This document shows positions 19,779 to 29,678 of a stretch of 64,000 bases of DNA, piece after piece. Under the pieces are notes generated by a model. That model made no database searches, had not been told where the DNA came from, and saw only the letters and a list, made by a program, of their open reading frames with translations. The stretch lies in NCBI GenBank assembly GCA_963753105.1, contig CAVWBD010000001.1, positions 744,001 through 808,000 on the forward strand. Reading direction: 5' to 3'. This stretch comes from SZUA-36 sp963753105. Its GTDB lineage: Bacteria > Pseudomonadota > Gammaproteobacteria > Xanthomonadales > SZUA-36. Both the position numbers and the translations under genes were made by a program. Within the stretch, counting starts at the first letter, position 1. Every line of letters begins with the position of its first letter.

Positions 19779-21458
19779 ACGAATGGTTGCCACTGCATTT
19801 TATCCGCCCGCTGTGGCTGTTGTCCTTGCCGCTGGCCGTCATCCTGCCGTTATTGTGGCGTCACCTGCGACGCCCGTCCGGCGATTGGGGCAGGGTTTGT
19901 GATACGCACCTGCTGCGCTGGCTGAGCGTGGGCAGTGCGTCGGCAAAACCGTCCCGTTCCGGCCCCTGGCTGGCGGGCCTGGTTTGGCTGATCGCAGCCA
20001 TCGCACTGGCCGGACCGAGTTGGCAGAAGCTGCCCGACACCTCGTTCACCTCGAAGGACGCACGGGTCCTGGTGCTGGACCTGTCACTGTCCATGCTGGC
20101 GGAAGACCTGAAACCGAACCGTCTCACCCAGGCGCATTTCCGTCTGAGCGATATGCTCGATGAAGCAATGGAAGGTCAGACCGGGCTGGTGGCCTACGCC
20201 GGCGATGCCTTCGTGGTCTCCCCGCTGACCAGCGACACCAACACCATCCGGAACATGTTGCCGGCGTTGCGTCCGGACGTCATGCCGGTCTCCGGCAGCC
20301 GGCCGGACCGGGCCCTGGAACTGGCGGCCGAGTTACTGGAACGCTCCGGTATGCACCAGCGGTGAAATACTGCTGATGACCGACAGCGCCAACAGTGCCG
20401 CCACCAGTGTGGCCAAAAAACTGGCCCGGCAGGGTGTTTTCACTTCCGTGATGGCGGTTGGCACGATGCAGGGCGCACCCATCCCGAGCGGTGATGGCTT
20501 TGTCAGTGACGGCAAGGGCAATATCGTGGTGGCCCGCCTGGAGCGCGATGCGCTGCAGGCAATTGCCCGGGCCGGTGGCGGCCGCTACTCGGAACTGACC
20601 GCGGGCAGCACAGAAGATTCGCCCTGGGCAGCTGTGGAGGGCAGTGAGTTTGCCCGCAAGGAAGATGCACTGGGAGAGCGCTGGAAGGATACCGGCCCCT
20701 GGCTGGTACTGCTGTTATTGCCGATGGTCGCCGTCGCTTTCCGGCGCGGCCTGTTGTTCGCGCTGCCGTTGTTACTGATACCGGGTATGTTGATCATGCC
20801 GGATGCACAGGCCGGTCTGTGGGACGACCTGTGGGCCAGCAGGGACCGGCAGGCACAGGCGGCCCTGGAGCAGGGTCGGACCGCGGCTGCAGCATCCCTG
20901 GCTGAGAACCCAGCCATCGCGGGCGAAGCCCTGTACCGAAGTGGTGATTTTGCCGGCGCAGGCCAGGCATTTTCTGAGCTCAACGAGGCAGACAGCCATT
21001 TCAACCGTGGCAATTCCCTGGCCCATGCAGGTGACTACGATGCGGCGATTGAAGCTTTTGACACCGCCCTGGAACTGGACCCCACCATGGAGGATGCGTT
21101 GTATAACCGCGCCCTGGTCGAAGAAATGAAGCAGATGGAGCAACAGCAGCAGGAGTCGGAAGGCGAATCATCCGATGAGCAGCAAGGCGAAGAAAGCGAG
21201 CAGGGCGAAGAACAATCCTCAAACCAGCAGCAGGATGGTGAACAGAACGAACAGGAGTCTGACGAGCAGGACAGCGGCGAGGAAAACCAGCAGTCAGCAG
21301 AATCGGAAATGGAACAGAACTGGTCGGAAGAAGACGCACAGGCCATGGAACAATGGTTACGGCGTATTCCGGATGATCCGGGTGGCCTGTTGAGGCGTAA
21401 ATTCCGTAACCAGCACCAGCGCCGTGGCGCTCCTGCCGATGAATCCGAGGTGTGGTAG
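19775..21458 (+). CDS. batB: VWA-TPR fusion protein, BatB/BatC type, frameshifted near 20355
   Basis: About 560 residues: membrane helices at about 8-28 and 70-84, a VWA domain with MIDAS DLSLSM, then after a frame break GEILLMTDSANSAAT completes the VWA fold. Two further hydrophobic stretches follow (WLVLLLLPMVAVAF and LLFALPLLLIPGMLIM), then TPR repeats (DSHFNRGNSLAHAGDYDAAI) and an extremely Gln/Glu/Ser-rich segment at about 21135-21340. The last part WLRRIPDDPGGLLRRKF is a BatC-type ending. One extra base at about 20352-20361 explains the break. The fusion joins functions that are separate genes (batB, batC) in Bacteroidetes. Confidence 0.9.
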
Positions 21459-21467
21459 CGGAAGGAA

Positions 21468-23163
21468 ATGATCTCAAGGCATATACACAAGTTAATCTGG
21501 GCCGTGATCCTGTTGCTGACAGTGACCATCGTCCAGGCGGCGCCGGTAACTGCCAAGCTGGACCGCAGCAGCGCAGTGGTCGGTGAAACGGTGACCCTGA
21601 TTCTGCAGACCACGGACCCGGACCAGAGCCTGGACACCGACCTGTCGGTTTTACAGGCTGATTTTGATGTTTTGAACCAGCGTTCAGAGACGCAGATGTC
21701 GTTTGTCAACGGACGTCAGACGGCGAGCGTGCGACTGGTCATCACGCTGGAGCCAAAACACGAAGGTAACTTGCAGATCCCTGCGTTGAAACTGCCCGGC
21801 GTGACCACAACGCCCTTGTCCCTGAAGGTTTCCCCGCCACCGGAACTGGCGCCCGGGGAGGCCGAGCCGGTATTTATCGAGGTGAGTGTACAACCCGATT
21901 CCGGGCCGTATTACGTACTCTCCCAGGTCAGCCTGATGGTGCGGATCTTCTACCAGGCCAACCTGACGGAAGCCGCCATCAACCCGCCCGCACCTGCGCA
22001 GGCCTCGGTGCGTTTGTTGGATGAGGTACCCTACCAGTCCGAACGCAATGGTGAACGGTACCGGGTCCTGGAAAGACGCTACGCCATTTTCCCGGAGCGC
22101 TCCGGCACCCTGGACGATACCGCCGATGCAACTCAGCGGACGCCTGATCGAAAGGCCCTCGGACCGCCTCTGGCAACCGGCGGTTCGCGGTCGCCGCGTA
22201 CACGTGGAAAGCGAACCATTGACGCTGGAAATCAGTCCGAAACCCGACCAATTCACGGGTGATTTCTGGTTACCGGCCCGGCGTATCACCCTGTCCCAGC
22301 AGATCGCGGATAACGAGGAACTGCATGCGGGTGAACCTGTGACCCGCACGGTGATCATCGATGCCGTGGGCCTGGAAGAGCACATGCTGGAAGAACCACG
22401 CTGGCCGGAGATACCGGGCACGCGGATTTATCCCGACCAACCCCAGGGCATCAGCCGTGATGACGGGGAGTGGGTGCTGGGCCACAAGGAATTCCGCTAT
22501 GCGGTAGTACCCGAACAAGCCGGTGAACTGGTATTGCCGGAAATCCGCCTGGATTGGTGGGACACGGTTGCCAACCGTCAGCGCACCGCCGTGTTGCCGG
22601 AACACAGGGTCGAGGTCAAGCCGTCGGAGTTGAGCAAGTCGGTCAGCGCTGCGCAATCCGTCAATGCCTTGCCAGCAGCACTGCCTGCCGAAGGCGCCCG
22701 GCAACAGCGTAATGCGGGTGACAGCCTGGTGTGGAAAACAAGCACCGGTGTTTTCGCCCTGTTGTGGCTTACAACCCTGTTCTTGTATTTCCGGCGCAGA
22801 CCGGTCATTGCACCACCAGCCATTAACGGTATTGCTTCGATGGACGAGCGGGAACTGCTGAAACGGTTCCAGCAGGCCTGTCATGAAAACGATGCACCCA
22901 CGGCGCGCAAAACACTGGCGCAATGGGTCCGGCATTACGCGCCGCGCCAACTGCGTGGCAGCATGCGTGATTTTGGTGCTGATTGTGGCGAGGCAAGCCT
23001 GGCCCAGGCCATTGCTGAACTGGATGCCTGCGGCTTTGCCCAAACCGGTGCTGCTTCCTGGCAGGGTGATCCGCTGTGGAAGGCGTTCAAGCGATGGCAG
23101 CGTAATGCCGGCAAGCCAAAGACACGCGGCCCCGGCGAGCGTCCTGAACTGTACCCCGACTGA
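21468..23163 (+). CDS. batD: BatD-family oxygen-tolerance protein, frameshifted near 22120
   Basis: About 564 residues. A signal peptide (WAVILLLTVTIVQA) precedes repeated beta-sandwich modules typical of BatD (SSAVVGETVTLILQT, YYVLSQVSLMVRIFYQANLTEA, RYRVLERRYAIFPERSGTL). After the break come IPPMQLSG and repeated extracytoplasmic strands, a membrane helix (VFALLWLTTLFLYF) and a short cytosolic tail. The frame must change at about 22116-22124 (one extra base after CTGGAC). BatD proteins are periplasmic scaffolds of the MoxR/Bat system. It is the last gene of the operon and is followed by repeat copy B. Confidence 0.87.
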
Positions 23164-23170
23164 TTCTTGG

Positions 23171-23277
23171 CTGCGCCGGGTATTCCTTCCCGGGACACGC
23201 TCAAGCCATCCATGGGCGCTCGGTAATTCGTATCCCGACGAATTACGGTCCCGGCTAAGGAACACCCCGGCACAGCT
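23171..23277 (+). repeat. Dispersed palindromic intergenic repeat, copy B
   Basis: About 107 bp. The left arm GCCGGGTATTCCTTCCCGGG (23175-23194) and the right arm, read in reverse as GCCGGGGTGTTCCTTAGCCG, are near-complementary, so the whole unit can fold into a long hairpin. The inner part contains a second inverted repeat, GTAATTCG/CGAATTAC (23223-23245). The antisense strand aligns with copy C from the right arm through GCGCCCATGGATGG. Confidence 0.75.
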
Positions 23278-23344
23278 CGAAACACTCCGTGTCAGGGCTA
23301 AAGAGTAATCGCAATTGATCCGGTTACAAAAGCCCGGTGGTTTT

Positions 23345-23530
23345 GCTGGTGTAGGCGACATTAAGCACCGCACCGGATCTTGAGAGCCGTTAGGGGAGAA
23401 ATTTGCGGGATACAAATTTCAGGCCGACCAGGACAGGATGTCCTGTGAGGCCGGCCCCGTTAAAGTGGCTCGAAGGAGAGGGTAGCCCGGAGGGCTGCGG
23501 GGCCAGGAGCACATACCGGTAAACCACTGG
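23345..23530. repeat. Structured intergenic block, probably a second repeat family
   Basis: The block contains CAGGACA-GGA-TGTCCTG (23429-23445) and AGCCC-GGA-GGGCT (23483-23495), two hairpins with GGA loops, plus an AAAAG/CTTTT repeat near 23540. Its composition (AGGCCGACCAGGA, GGGTAGCCCGGAGGGC, GGGGCCAGG) resembles dispersed intergenic repeats common in gammaproteobacterial genomes. Only one copy is in this window, so the repeat label is tentative. Confidence 0.4.
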
Positions 23531-23603
23531 GCGTTATAAAAAGAACTTTTGTGAATGTTCTATTATTATGACTAACCGCAGTGCGTTTTAACCGAGAACT
23601 TGA

Positions 23604-24419
23604 ATGGCCAAATCGAGCAACTACACATCCAGGCAGCCCGACGCCGATGGCATCATCCATTACACGGATGAAGAGAACCGGGTCTGGGCTGAGCTGATCA
23701 GTACCCAGTTGCCACTGCTCGAGGGGCGGGTGTGCCGGGAATATATCGAAGCACTCGATGTTATGGGTTTCCCGCGTGAGCGGATTCCGCAAGTGCACGA
23801 AATCTCGGCCGTCTTGCAGGAGCATACCGGCTGGTCGGTCACGGCTGTGCCAGCGTTGATTGATTTCACCAGCTTTTTTGAATTATTGGCCACTCGACGG
23901 TTCCCGGCCGCGACCTTCATCCGCCACCGTAAAGACATCGGTTATTTGCAGGAGCCGGATATCTTCCACGAGATCTTCGGGCACACACCGCTGTTGACCG
24001 ATTACCGTTTTGCGGCCTTTACCGAGGCCTATGGAAAGGCCGGCCTGGCCGCGGACAAGGAGGACCATGCGATGCTGGCGAGGCTGTTCTGGTTCACCGT
24101 CGAATTCGGGCTGATCGATACCGTGGAGGGCTTGCGGTCCTACGGCGCCGGGATCGTGTCTTCACCCGGGGAACTGAGCTACGCATTGGAAAGTGACGTG
24201 CCGCAACGCAAGCCATTCGATGTGCTGGATGTATTGCGCACCCCCTACCGGATCGATATTTACCAGACGGTCTATTTCATGCTGGACAGTTTCGATACCC
24301 TGTTCGAACTGGCCCAAACGGATTTGATACCCTTGGTCAAACAAGCCCGGGAAATGGGCATGCATGCACCGACGTTTCCTCCCAAAGACACCGATTTAAC
24401 AGATAAGGATTCCAGATGA
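23604..24419 (+). CDS. phhA: Phenylalanine-4-hydroxylase
   Basis: A 271-residue monomeric aromatic amino acid hydroxylase that converts phenylalanine to tyrosine using O2 and tetrahydropterin. The non-heme iron ligands are visible as His122 and His127 in DIFHEIFGHTPLL and Glu167 in FTVEFGL. Pterin-binding residues lie in FIRHRKDIGYLQEPD, and GAGIVSSPGE is also conserved. Length is normal for the bacterial catalytic-domain-only type. It overlaps phhB by 4 bp, so cofactor recycling is coupled to the hydroxylase. Confidence 0.97.
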   Translation: MAKSSNYTSRQPDADGIIHYTDEENRVWAELISTQLPLLEGRVCREYIEALDVMGFPRERIPQVHEISAVLQEHTGWSVTAVPALIDFTSFFELLATRRFPAATFIRHRKDIGYLQEPDIFHEIFGHTPLLTDYRFAAFTEAYGKAGLAADKEDHAMLARLFWFTVEFGLIDTVEGLRSYGAGIVSSPGELSYALESDVPQRKPFDVLDVLRTPYRIDIYQTVYFMLDSFDTLFELAQTDLIPLVKQAREMGMHAPTFPPKDTDLTDKDSR

Positions 24420-24760
24420 ATGACGTTTGTGATTTGAGCAACAAGCATTGCGTGCCCTGCGAGGGTGGCGTGGACAGCATTGAGCGTGAAACCGCTGAAC
24501 AAATGCTCAGCGATATTCCCGGCTGGACACTCAGCGATGACGGCAAAATGATCAATCGCCGTTTCGAGTTCAAGGGTTTCCTGTCGACCATGTCATTTAT
24601 CAACGCCATGGCCTGGCTGGTCAACCGGGAAAACCACCACCCGGATTTCTCGGCCGGTTACAACTACTGCGATGTGGGTTTTACCACCCACGCCATCGAC
24701 GGATTGTCCGAGAACGACTTTATCTGCGCTGCCAGGATCAACGCGCTTGTTGAAGCCTGA
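24416..24760 (+). CDS. phhB: Pterin-4a-carbinolamine dehydratase
   Basis: A 114-residue PCD/DCoH-fold protein that dehydrates the 4a-hydroxy-tetrahydropterin released by PhhA. The active-site block is INAMAWLVNRENHHPDFSAGYN (in pieces: ENHHPDF with the catalytic histidines), then CDVGFTTHAIDGLSENDF. The N terminus (CDLSNKHCVPCEGGVDSIE) is the bacterial-type extension. Its ATG overlaps the phhA stop (ATGA). It is the last gene of the pair. Confidence 0.96.
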   Translation: MNDVCDLSNKHCVPCEGGVDSIERETAEQMLSDIPGWTLSDDGKMINRRFEFKGFLSTMSFINAMAWLVNRENHHPDFSAGYNYCDVGFTTHAIDGLSENDFICAARINALVEA

Positions 24761-24840
24761 GTAGAAGAACGGACCCCTGTCCAGCTTGGCCGGTTGCGAT
24801 TGCACGGAATCAGAGATCAACTCTACTGCGGACACCTACC

Positions 24841-26668
24841 TTATTCGGGTAATGTCACTTCGAACTTGATGGCGTCCAGTTGATCGGTTGAGACAGCGGC
24901 TTTTTTTAGCAATGGCAGCCAACGCTGATCGTCGTGCAGGTCTGTAAAGAAATTATCCACCATCACGCCACCTAAACCACCGTTGACCTGCAGTTCTTTC
25001 TCCAGCCAGGCAAATACCTCATCAGCATCGCCTACCCACGCATAAACGTGGGCCACTTCTATTGGCCACCTCTCTCCCCAACGTTCGCGTAACTCCGCAA
25101 ATGCCTCCTCGTACTCTGACTGTCGGCCAAGGTCATGCAAAGCCAACGCCGTTCCCTTTACCCGCCACTCATCGTCCTCTTCCTGTTGAAAGCGGCTAGC
25201 GCTGCTGCGGGTTCGTTCTTGCGCAGGAGCGCCTCACCAAGCCGGTACTGCGCACCGCCGATTCCAGGGCTCAGTGATAATGCGGTACGCGCTGAAGCAA
25301 TAGCCTCGTCCAGACGTCCAGCCAGGACGTAGTAGCCAGCCAGGTTAAGGTGATTGACCGGGTTTATGGGGTCACGGGCAGTCGTGTACTCGCCAAGCGT
25401 GATGGCCTCATTCAAACGGCCGAGTCTCATGATCAGATCGGAGCTGTGACCAATGATGGAGATGTTGGTTGGCTCAAGCTTCAAGGCGCGCTCCAGGTAC
25501 TGTGCTGCGGTCGACAAATCACCATCATTGGTCATGGCGATCCAGCCAAGGACACTGTTGGCCATGGCATTCTCAGGATCAATGGCGAGCGCCTTGTTGG
25601 CGGCGTTACGCGCCTTCCTGTAACCTTCATCCGTGGGTAAAAGGTTGTATCCGGTCAGGTTAACGTAATTGCGGCCCAACCCGGCCCAGGCCAACGCGTA
25701 TCCGGGATCGATAGCCAGCGCTTTTTTGTACAACTCACTGGACTGTTCCCACCCTGCCGGGGTCAGGAGATTGCTCAGGTGACGCGCCTGAAGGAAGAGT
25801 GCGTATGCCTCGGGGTCGGTCGCATGAATCGTGGGCATATCACCAAACAGTTCGAGCTTCAATTGCGTTACAACTGCCCTGGCAATCTCATCCTGAATCG
25901 CAAAAATATTGTCCAGTGATCGATCGTAGGTTTCCGACCACAAGTGGAGATCACCATCCACCCTGACCAGCTGTGCTGTAATCCGCACCTGGTTGCCGGA
26001 CTTTGCGCACACTGCCTTCCAGCACATTGCCGACGTTCAATTCACGCCCGACATCGGAAATCTTGAAGTCTTTGCCTTTGTAGGAAAAGGCTGAAGAGCG
26101 CGACGTTACATGCAACCCGGGAATCTTGGCCAGCAGATTCAGCATTTCTTCGGATAAGCCATCAGAGAAAAACTCGTTGCTGGCATCATCGCTCATATTG
26201 ACGAAAGGCAGGACAGCGATGGATTTAATGGTATCTGCGGGGATTTCCTGAGCGGCGAGCTGTTCGGCCAACGCCTGGGACGTTGCTTCTTTCATGGGAT
26301 CAATGGCGACTTTCTCCCGCTCGGCTGAAAGAACGAACTTGTCAAATACAAAATACACCAGCGCTACGATCAGCATGGCTGTGATCGAAAGGTTCAGTTT
26401 GCGACCCGTAGCTGCGTTATCGACTGTGCGCGGTCTACCTCGGATTCGCGCTTGATACCCTCGGTGTTACCTCGTAGGCCCAGGAGAAAAACACCACGAC
26501 CGGAAACCCCAGAGCCAACACCAACATGATCGTCTGCATCACCCAGGCCGGTGCGGCAATATTTTCGAGGACGAGATCGGCTACCTGCAACAGCAACCAG
26601 GTGGATACAACATAACCAAACGTGACACGGAAGACATTACGACGTTTCAACTCATTGAACAATGACAA
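24841..26668 (-). CDS. Membrane TolB-like/TPR protein, four indels (paralogue of 6945-8765)
   Basis: Reassembled from consecutive frames, about 608 residues, the same length as its paralogue: ELKRRNVFRVTFGYVVSTWLLLQVADLV membrane start (two pieces), a helix at LIVALVYFVFDKFVL, TolB-like domain (SIAVLPFVNMSDDASNEFFSDGLSEEMLN, split), ITAQLVRVDGDLHLWSETYDR, then TPR repeats to FEVTLPE. Breaks lie near 26460 (missing G before GAGGGTATC), 26428 (one base missing), 26010 (one extra base in AAAGTCC) and 25175 (one base missing in AACAGGAAGAGG). Mixed insertions and deletions suggest sequencing error, but a pseudogene cannot be excluded. The start TTG 26668 matches the paralogue. Confidence 0.7.
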
Positions 26669-26881
26669 GGGCTGGCTTCTCTGTAGCCGAAGATATTAGT
26701 GCTAAGCATAGTTGGTATTCTTCCAAATAACAGAAAAATTGCTGAATATTTTTGGTCGGGTGACACCCCGGTCGGGGTACGTGACGCGGCCGTGCAAAAA
26801 AAGACCGTGCGAATTCCCGCGAATCACGCGCCGCAAAACTCTTGAAAAGGCGCAGGAAAAACGGCCGGTAACACTTGTCGT

Positions 26882-27470
26882 TCAGGGGCTTGCTTTCAGC
26901 ACCAGCGTGTCGATGTTGTTGTCATCCAGCAAGCGACGCATCTCGTCCGCCTTGCGTGCGCCCTCGAACGGGCCAATCCTGACCCGGTGCCAGGTTTCAT
27001 CGTTCACGGTAACCGTGTGTATCGTCGCGACCAGGCCCAGCAGCGCCAGGCGGGCCTTCATTTGTTCGGCATCGTTGGCGTTGCGGAAGGAACCAGCCTG
27101 CAGGTTAAAGCGGTCCATGACATTGCCGGGTACGGAACCGGCCGGTGGCTCGGCCTGACGGCTCAGTTCCTGCTCGGGGACGACAACCTCCATCTCAGGC
27201 AGCACCGTGAAAAAATCAAAACGCGGTTTTTCAGGTTTGCTCGACATCATCGTTCAGCAGAGCTTCGCCCACCGGTGTGGCTGCTTCGCTATCCGCCGAA
27301 GGGGTGTGTTGTGTTATCTGGGGTAAATAGCCCTGGAACATCAAAAATCCCGCGATACCCAGGCCGATCAGGATTCCACCCAGCAATAAGAACCAGGCCG
27401 GCATACCGCTGGATGTTCTTCCTCTCGTACTGCGCCGGTTACCGGCTGTCCTGCGCCTGGCTGCCATCAC
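26882..27470 (-). CDS. SPOR-domain membrane protein (FtsN-like), frameshifted near 27245
   Basis: About 195 residues once one extra A in GAGCAAACC (about 27243) is removed. It has a basic cytosolic N terminus (ARRRTAGNRRSTRGR), one membrane helix (GMPAWFLLLGGILIGLGIAGFLMF), a linker with PEKPRFDFFTVLPEMEVVVPEQE, and a C-terminal SPOR domain (FNLQAGSFRNANDAEQMKARLALLGL, RVRIGPF). This is the standard layout of the FtsN-like SPOR protein encoded just after argS in many gammaproteobacteria, binding septal glycan during division. Its start overlaps the argS stop by 4 bp. Confidence 0.87.
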
Positions 27471-29228
27471 ATGGACTCCGGTGCTGAAATGCCCAGCAGA
27501 TCGAGACCGTTGGCCAGCACGATTTTGGTCGCCTGGATCAGGTTCAAACGTACGTTCCTGAGGTTTTCGTCATCGACGAGGAACTGCTGCGAGTTGTAAT
27601 AGGCATGGAACTCGGTGGCCAGTGACTGCAAATAGTGGGCCAGCAGGTGCGGCACACGCAGCCTGGCAGAGGACTCGACAATCTCGGGATATCGGCTGAG
27701 TCCGCGCAGTAACTTGATTTCGTTGGGTTCAGTCAGTAGATCCAGCGCAGCTTCACCAATGGCCTCGTTGTGTGTTTCGTTCATTTCTTCGAGGTTGCGG
27801 AACACGCTGCAGATACGCGCATGCGCGTACTGGATGTAATAGACCGGGTTTTCGTTACTTTGGGACTTGGCCAGGTCCAGGTCAAAATCGAGATGCTGAT
27901 CATGTGAGCGCATGACATAAAAGAACCGCGCCGCGTCACTGCCAACCTCTTCGCGCAACTCGCGCAGCGTGATGAACTGGCCCGAGCGGGTGGACATGGC
28001 AACTTTCTCACCCTGGCGGTACAACACGGCAAACTGGACCAGCAGAATCTCCAGGCAATCCGGGTCTTCTCCCAGGCCCATTGCCGCCGCCCGCAGACGG
28101 GCGATATAACCGTGATGGTCAGCGCCAAATATGTAAATTGCCTTTTTGAAACCACGCTCCATCTTGTTCAGGAAATAGGCAATATCCGAGGCAAAATAGG
28201 TGGTGCGTCCGTTTTCCCGGATAACGACGCGGTCCTTTTCGTCACCGAGTTCGGAGGCGCGGAACCAGATCGCTCCGTCCTTTGTGTACAGGTGGCCGTT
28301 GTCTTCGAGGCGTTTGATGGCGTGTTCGAGGGCGCCGCTGTCTTCGAGTTCCTTCTCGGAGAACCAGTAATCGAACTTGACACCGAAGCCGACCAGGTCC
28401 TTCTGTATGTCGAGCAGGATGCTGTTGACCGACGTTTCAAAAAACACTTCGTAACCGGCCTCACCGAGATAGCTCACGGGCCCGGTCGATAAAGGCGTCG
28501 ATGTGCACCTCGCGGTCACCACCGTGTGACTCATCGGGTGGCAGGCCGTCGAGCACATCCTGTCCCCTGAAACGCCACTTGTCGCCGACTTCATTGCGCA
28601 CTTCGCGGGCGATGTTATAGATGTAGTCGCCACGGTAGCCGTTGTCCGGGAACCGCAGTTGTTCACCACACAGCTCCAGGTAACGCAACCAGACGCTGAC
28701 TGCCAGGATATCCATCTGGCGGCCATGGTCATTGACGTAATATTCGCGTTGCACCTTGTAGCCTGCCGCCTGCAGGATGTTGCTCAGGCTGGCACCATAG
28801 GCGGCGCCACGGCCGTGACCGACGTGCAGCGGTCCGGTGGGGTTGGCGGAAACGAATTCGACGGTGACTTCGTGGTCCTGATCCTGTGGCTGGCAGCCGT
28901 AACGGTCACCGTGGTACAGGACATCCTTGACCACCGTGGTCAGTGCGACATGATCCATGTGGAAGTTGATAAACCCGGGCCCGGCGATCTCCGCGTGGTC
29001 CAACTGGCGGGAATTCGGAAGCCTGTCGATGATGGCCTGGGCCAGCTCTCGCGGTGGTTTGCCGGCGCGCTTGGCCAGCACCATGGCGATATTGGAAGCA
29101 AACTCACCGTGCTCAGGTGTACGGGTGCGTTCCAGTTGCGGGGCGATATCGCAATCGGACTCCAGGTACCCCTCGCGTATCAGGTGCAAAAGGGACTGGC
29201 TCAGTAACTCTTCAATATGTTCTTTCAA
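27467..29228 (-). CDS. argS: Arginyl-tRNA synthetase, frameshifted near 28470
   Basis: About 586 residues, normal length after correction. The N-terminal Add1 domain is followed by the HIGH motif region VEFVSANPTGPLHVGHGRG (HVGH), a Rossmann core with FGADHHGYIARL, the KMSKS-like EKVAMSTRSGQF, and the anticodon-binding helices ending GLDLLGISAPE. The frame breaks in GTGAGCTATCTCGG near 28470, where one extra C separates DRARE from YLGEAGYEVFFE. The start is TTG 29228. It is an essential single-copy enzyme, so the break is almost certainly a consensus error. Confidence 0.95.
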
Positions 29229-29678
29229 CAGAAAATCCCGTGGCCGGCAGGTGCAAGGCAGTAAGAAAGCGAATTATTGTAAACGTTTGAACAGGTGCTG
29301 AAAACGATTGGCTTGATTTATCCACTGCGTTTGTACCCAGCCTGTGGATAACTCTGTGGGTAATTAGGTGCGGAACGCCGCCAGGCGCGGGCGTGTTAAA
29401 ATTGACGAAACCTCCAACCCAGCAACGCTCATGTGAATAACAATAAAAAACAATCAGATAGCCAACGTTCTGTAAGGGTTCATGTCAACAAGTGCATTAA
29501 GCCCATGTTTTTTTGTGAGGTGGCTGTTGTTGTGCATAAAAATCGGACCGCAGGTTGCCGGATGGAGCCTTATCCATGAGAAAAATTCATTTCAAATACA
29601 TCATCAGCTAAGCCATTGCATTCATTTGCTTAAAGCTGCTGCGATGACCATTCGGGTGAATGACGTGGGGATGCCGGC
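29229..29678. other. 450-bp gap between argS and dctM with DnaA-box-like sites
   Basis: Divergent promoter region. Near argS it has three DnaA-box-like 9-mers. The part toward dctM (29480-29670) holds a short open frame (69 codons at 29482) without family features or composition support, and I do not accept it as a gene. No DctQ-like small permease is encoded here. Confidence 0.5.
29318..29363. promoter_or_regulatory. Cluster of three DnaA-box-like 9-mers
   Basis: TTATCCACT (29318-29326), TGTGGATAA (29343-29351, an exact reverse consensus box) and TGTGGGTAA (29355-29363, one mismatch in reverse). The spacing is tight. It lies 90-135 bp upstream of the argS start. Confidence 0.45.

Larger units (their letters stand above)
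23164..23603. other. Gene-free stretch with two structured repeats ahead of phhA
   Basis: No gene was found between batD and phhA. It holds repeat copy B (23171-23277) and a second structured block (23345-23530). An AT-rich segment, CTATTATTATGAC (23562-23574), just before phhA may include its promoter, but no paired -35 hexamer is clear. Confidence 0.55.
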
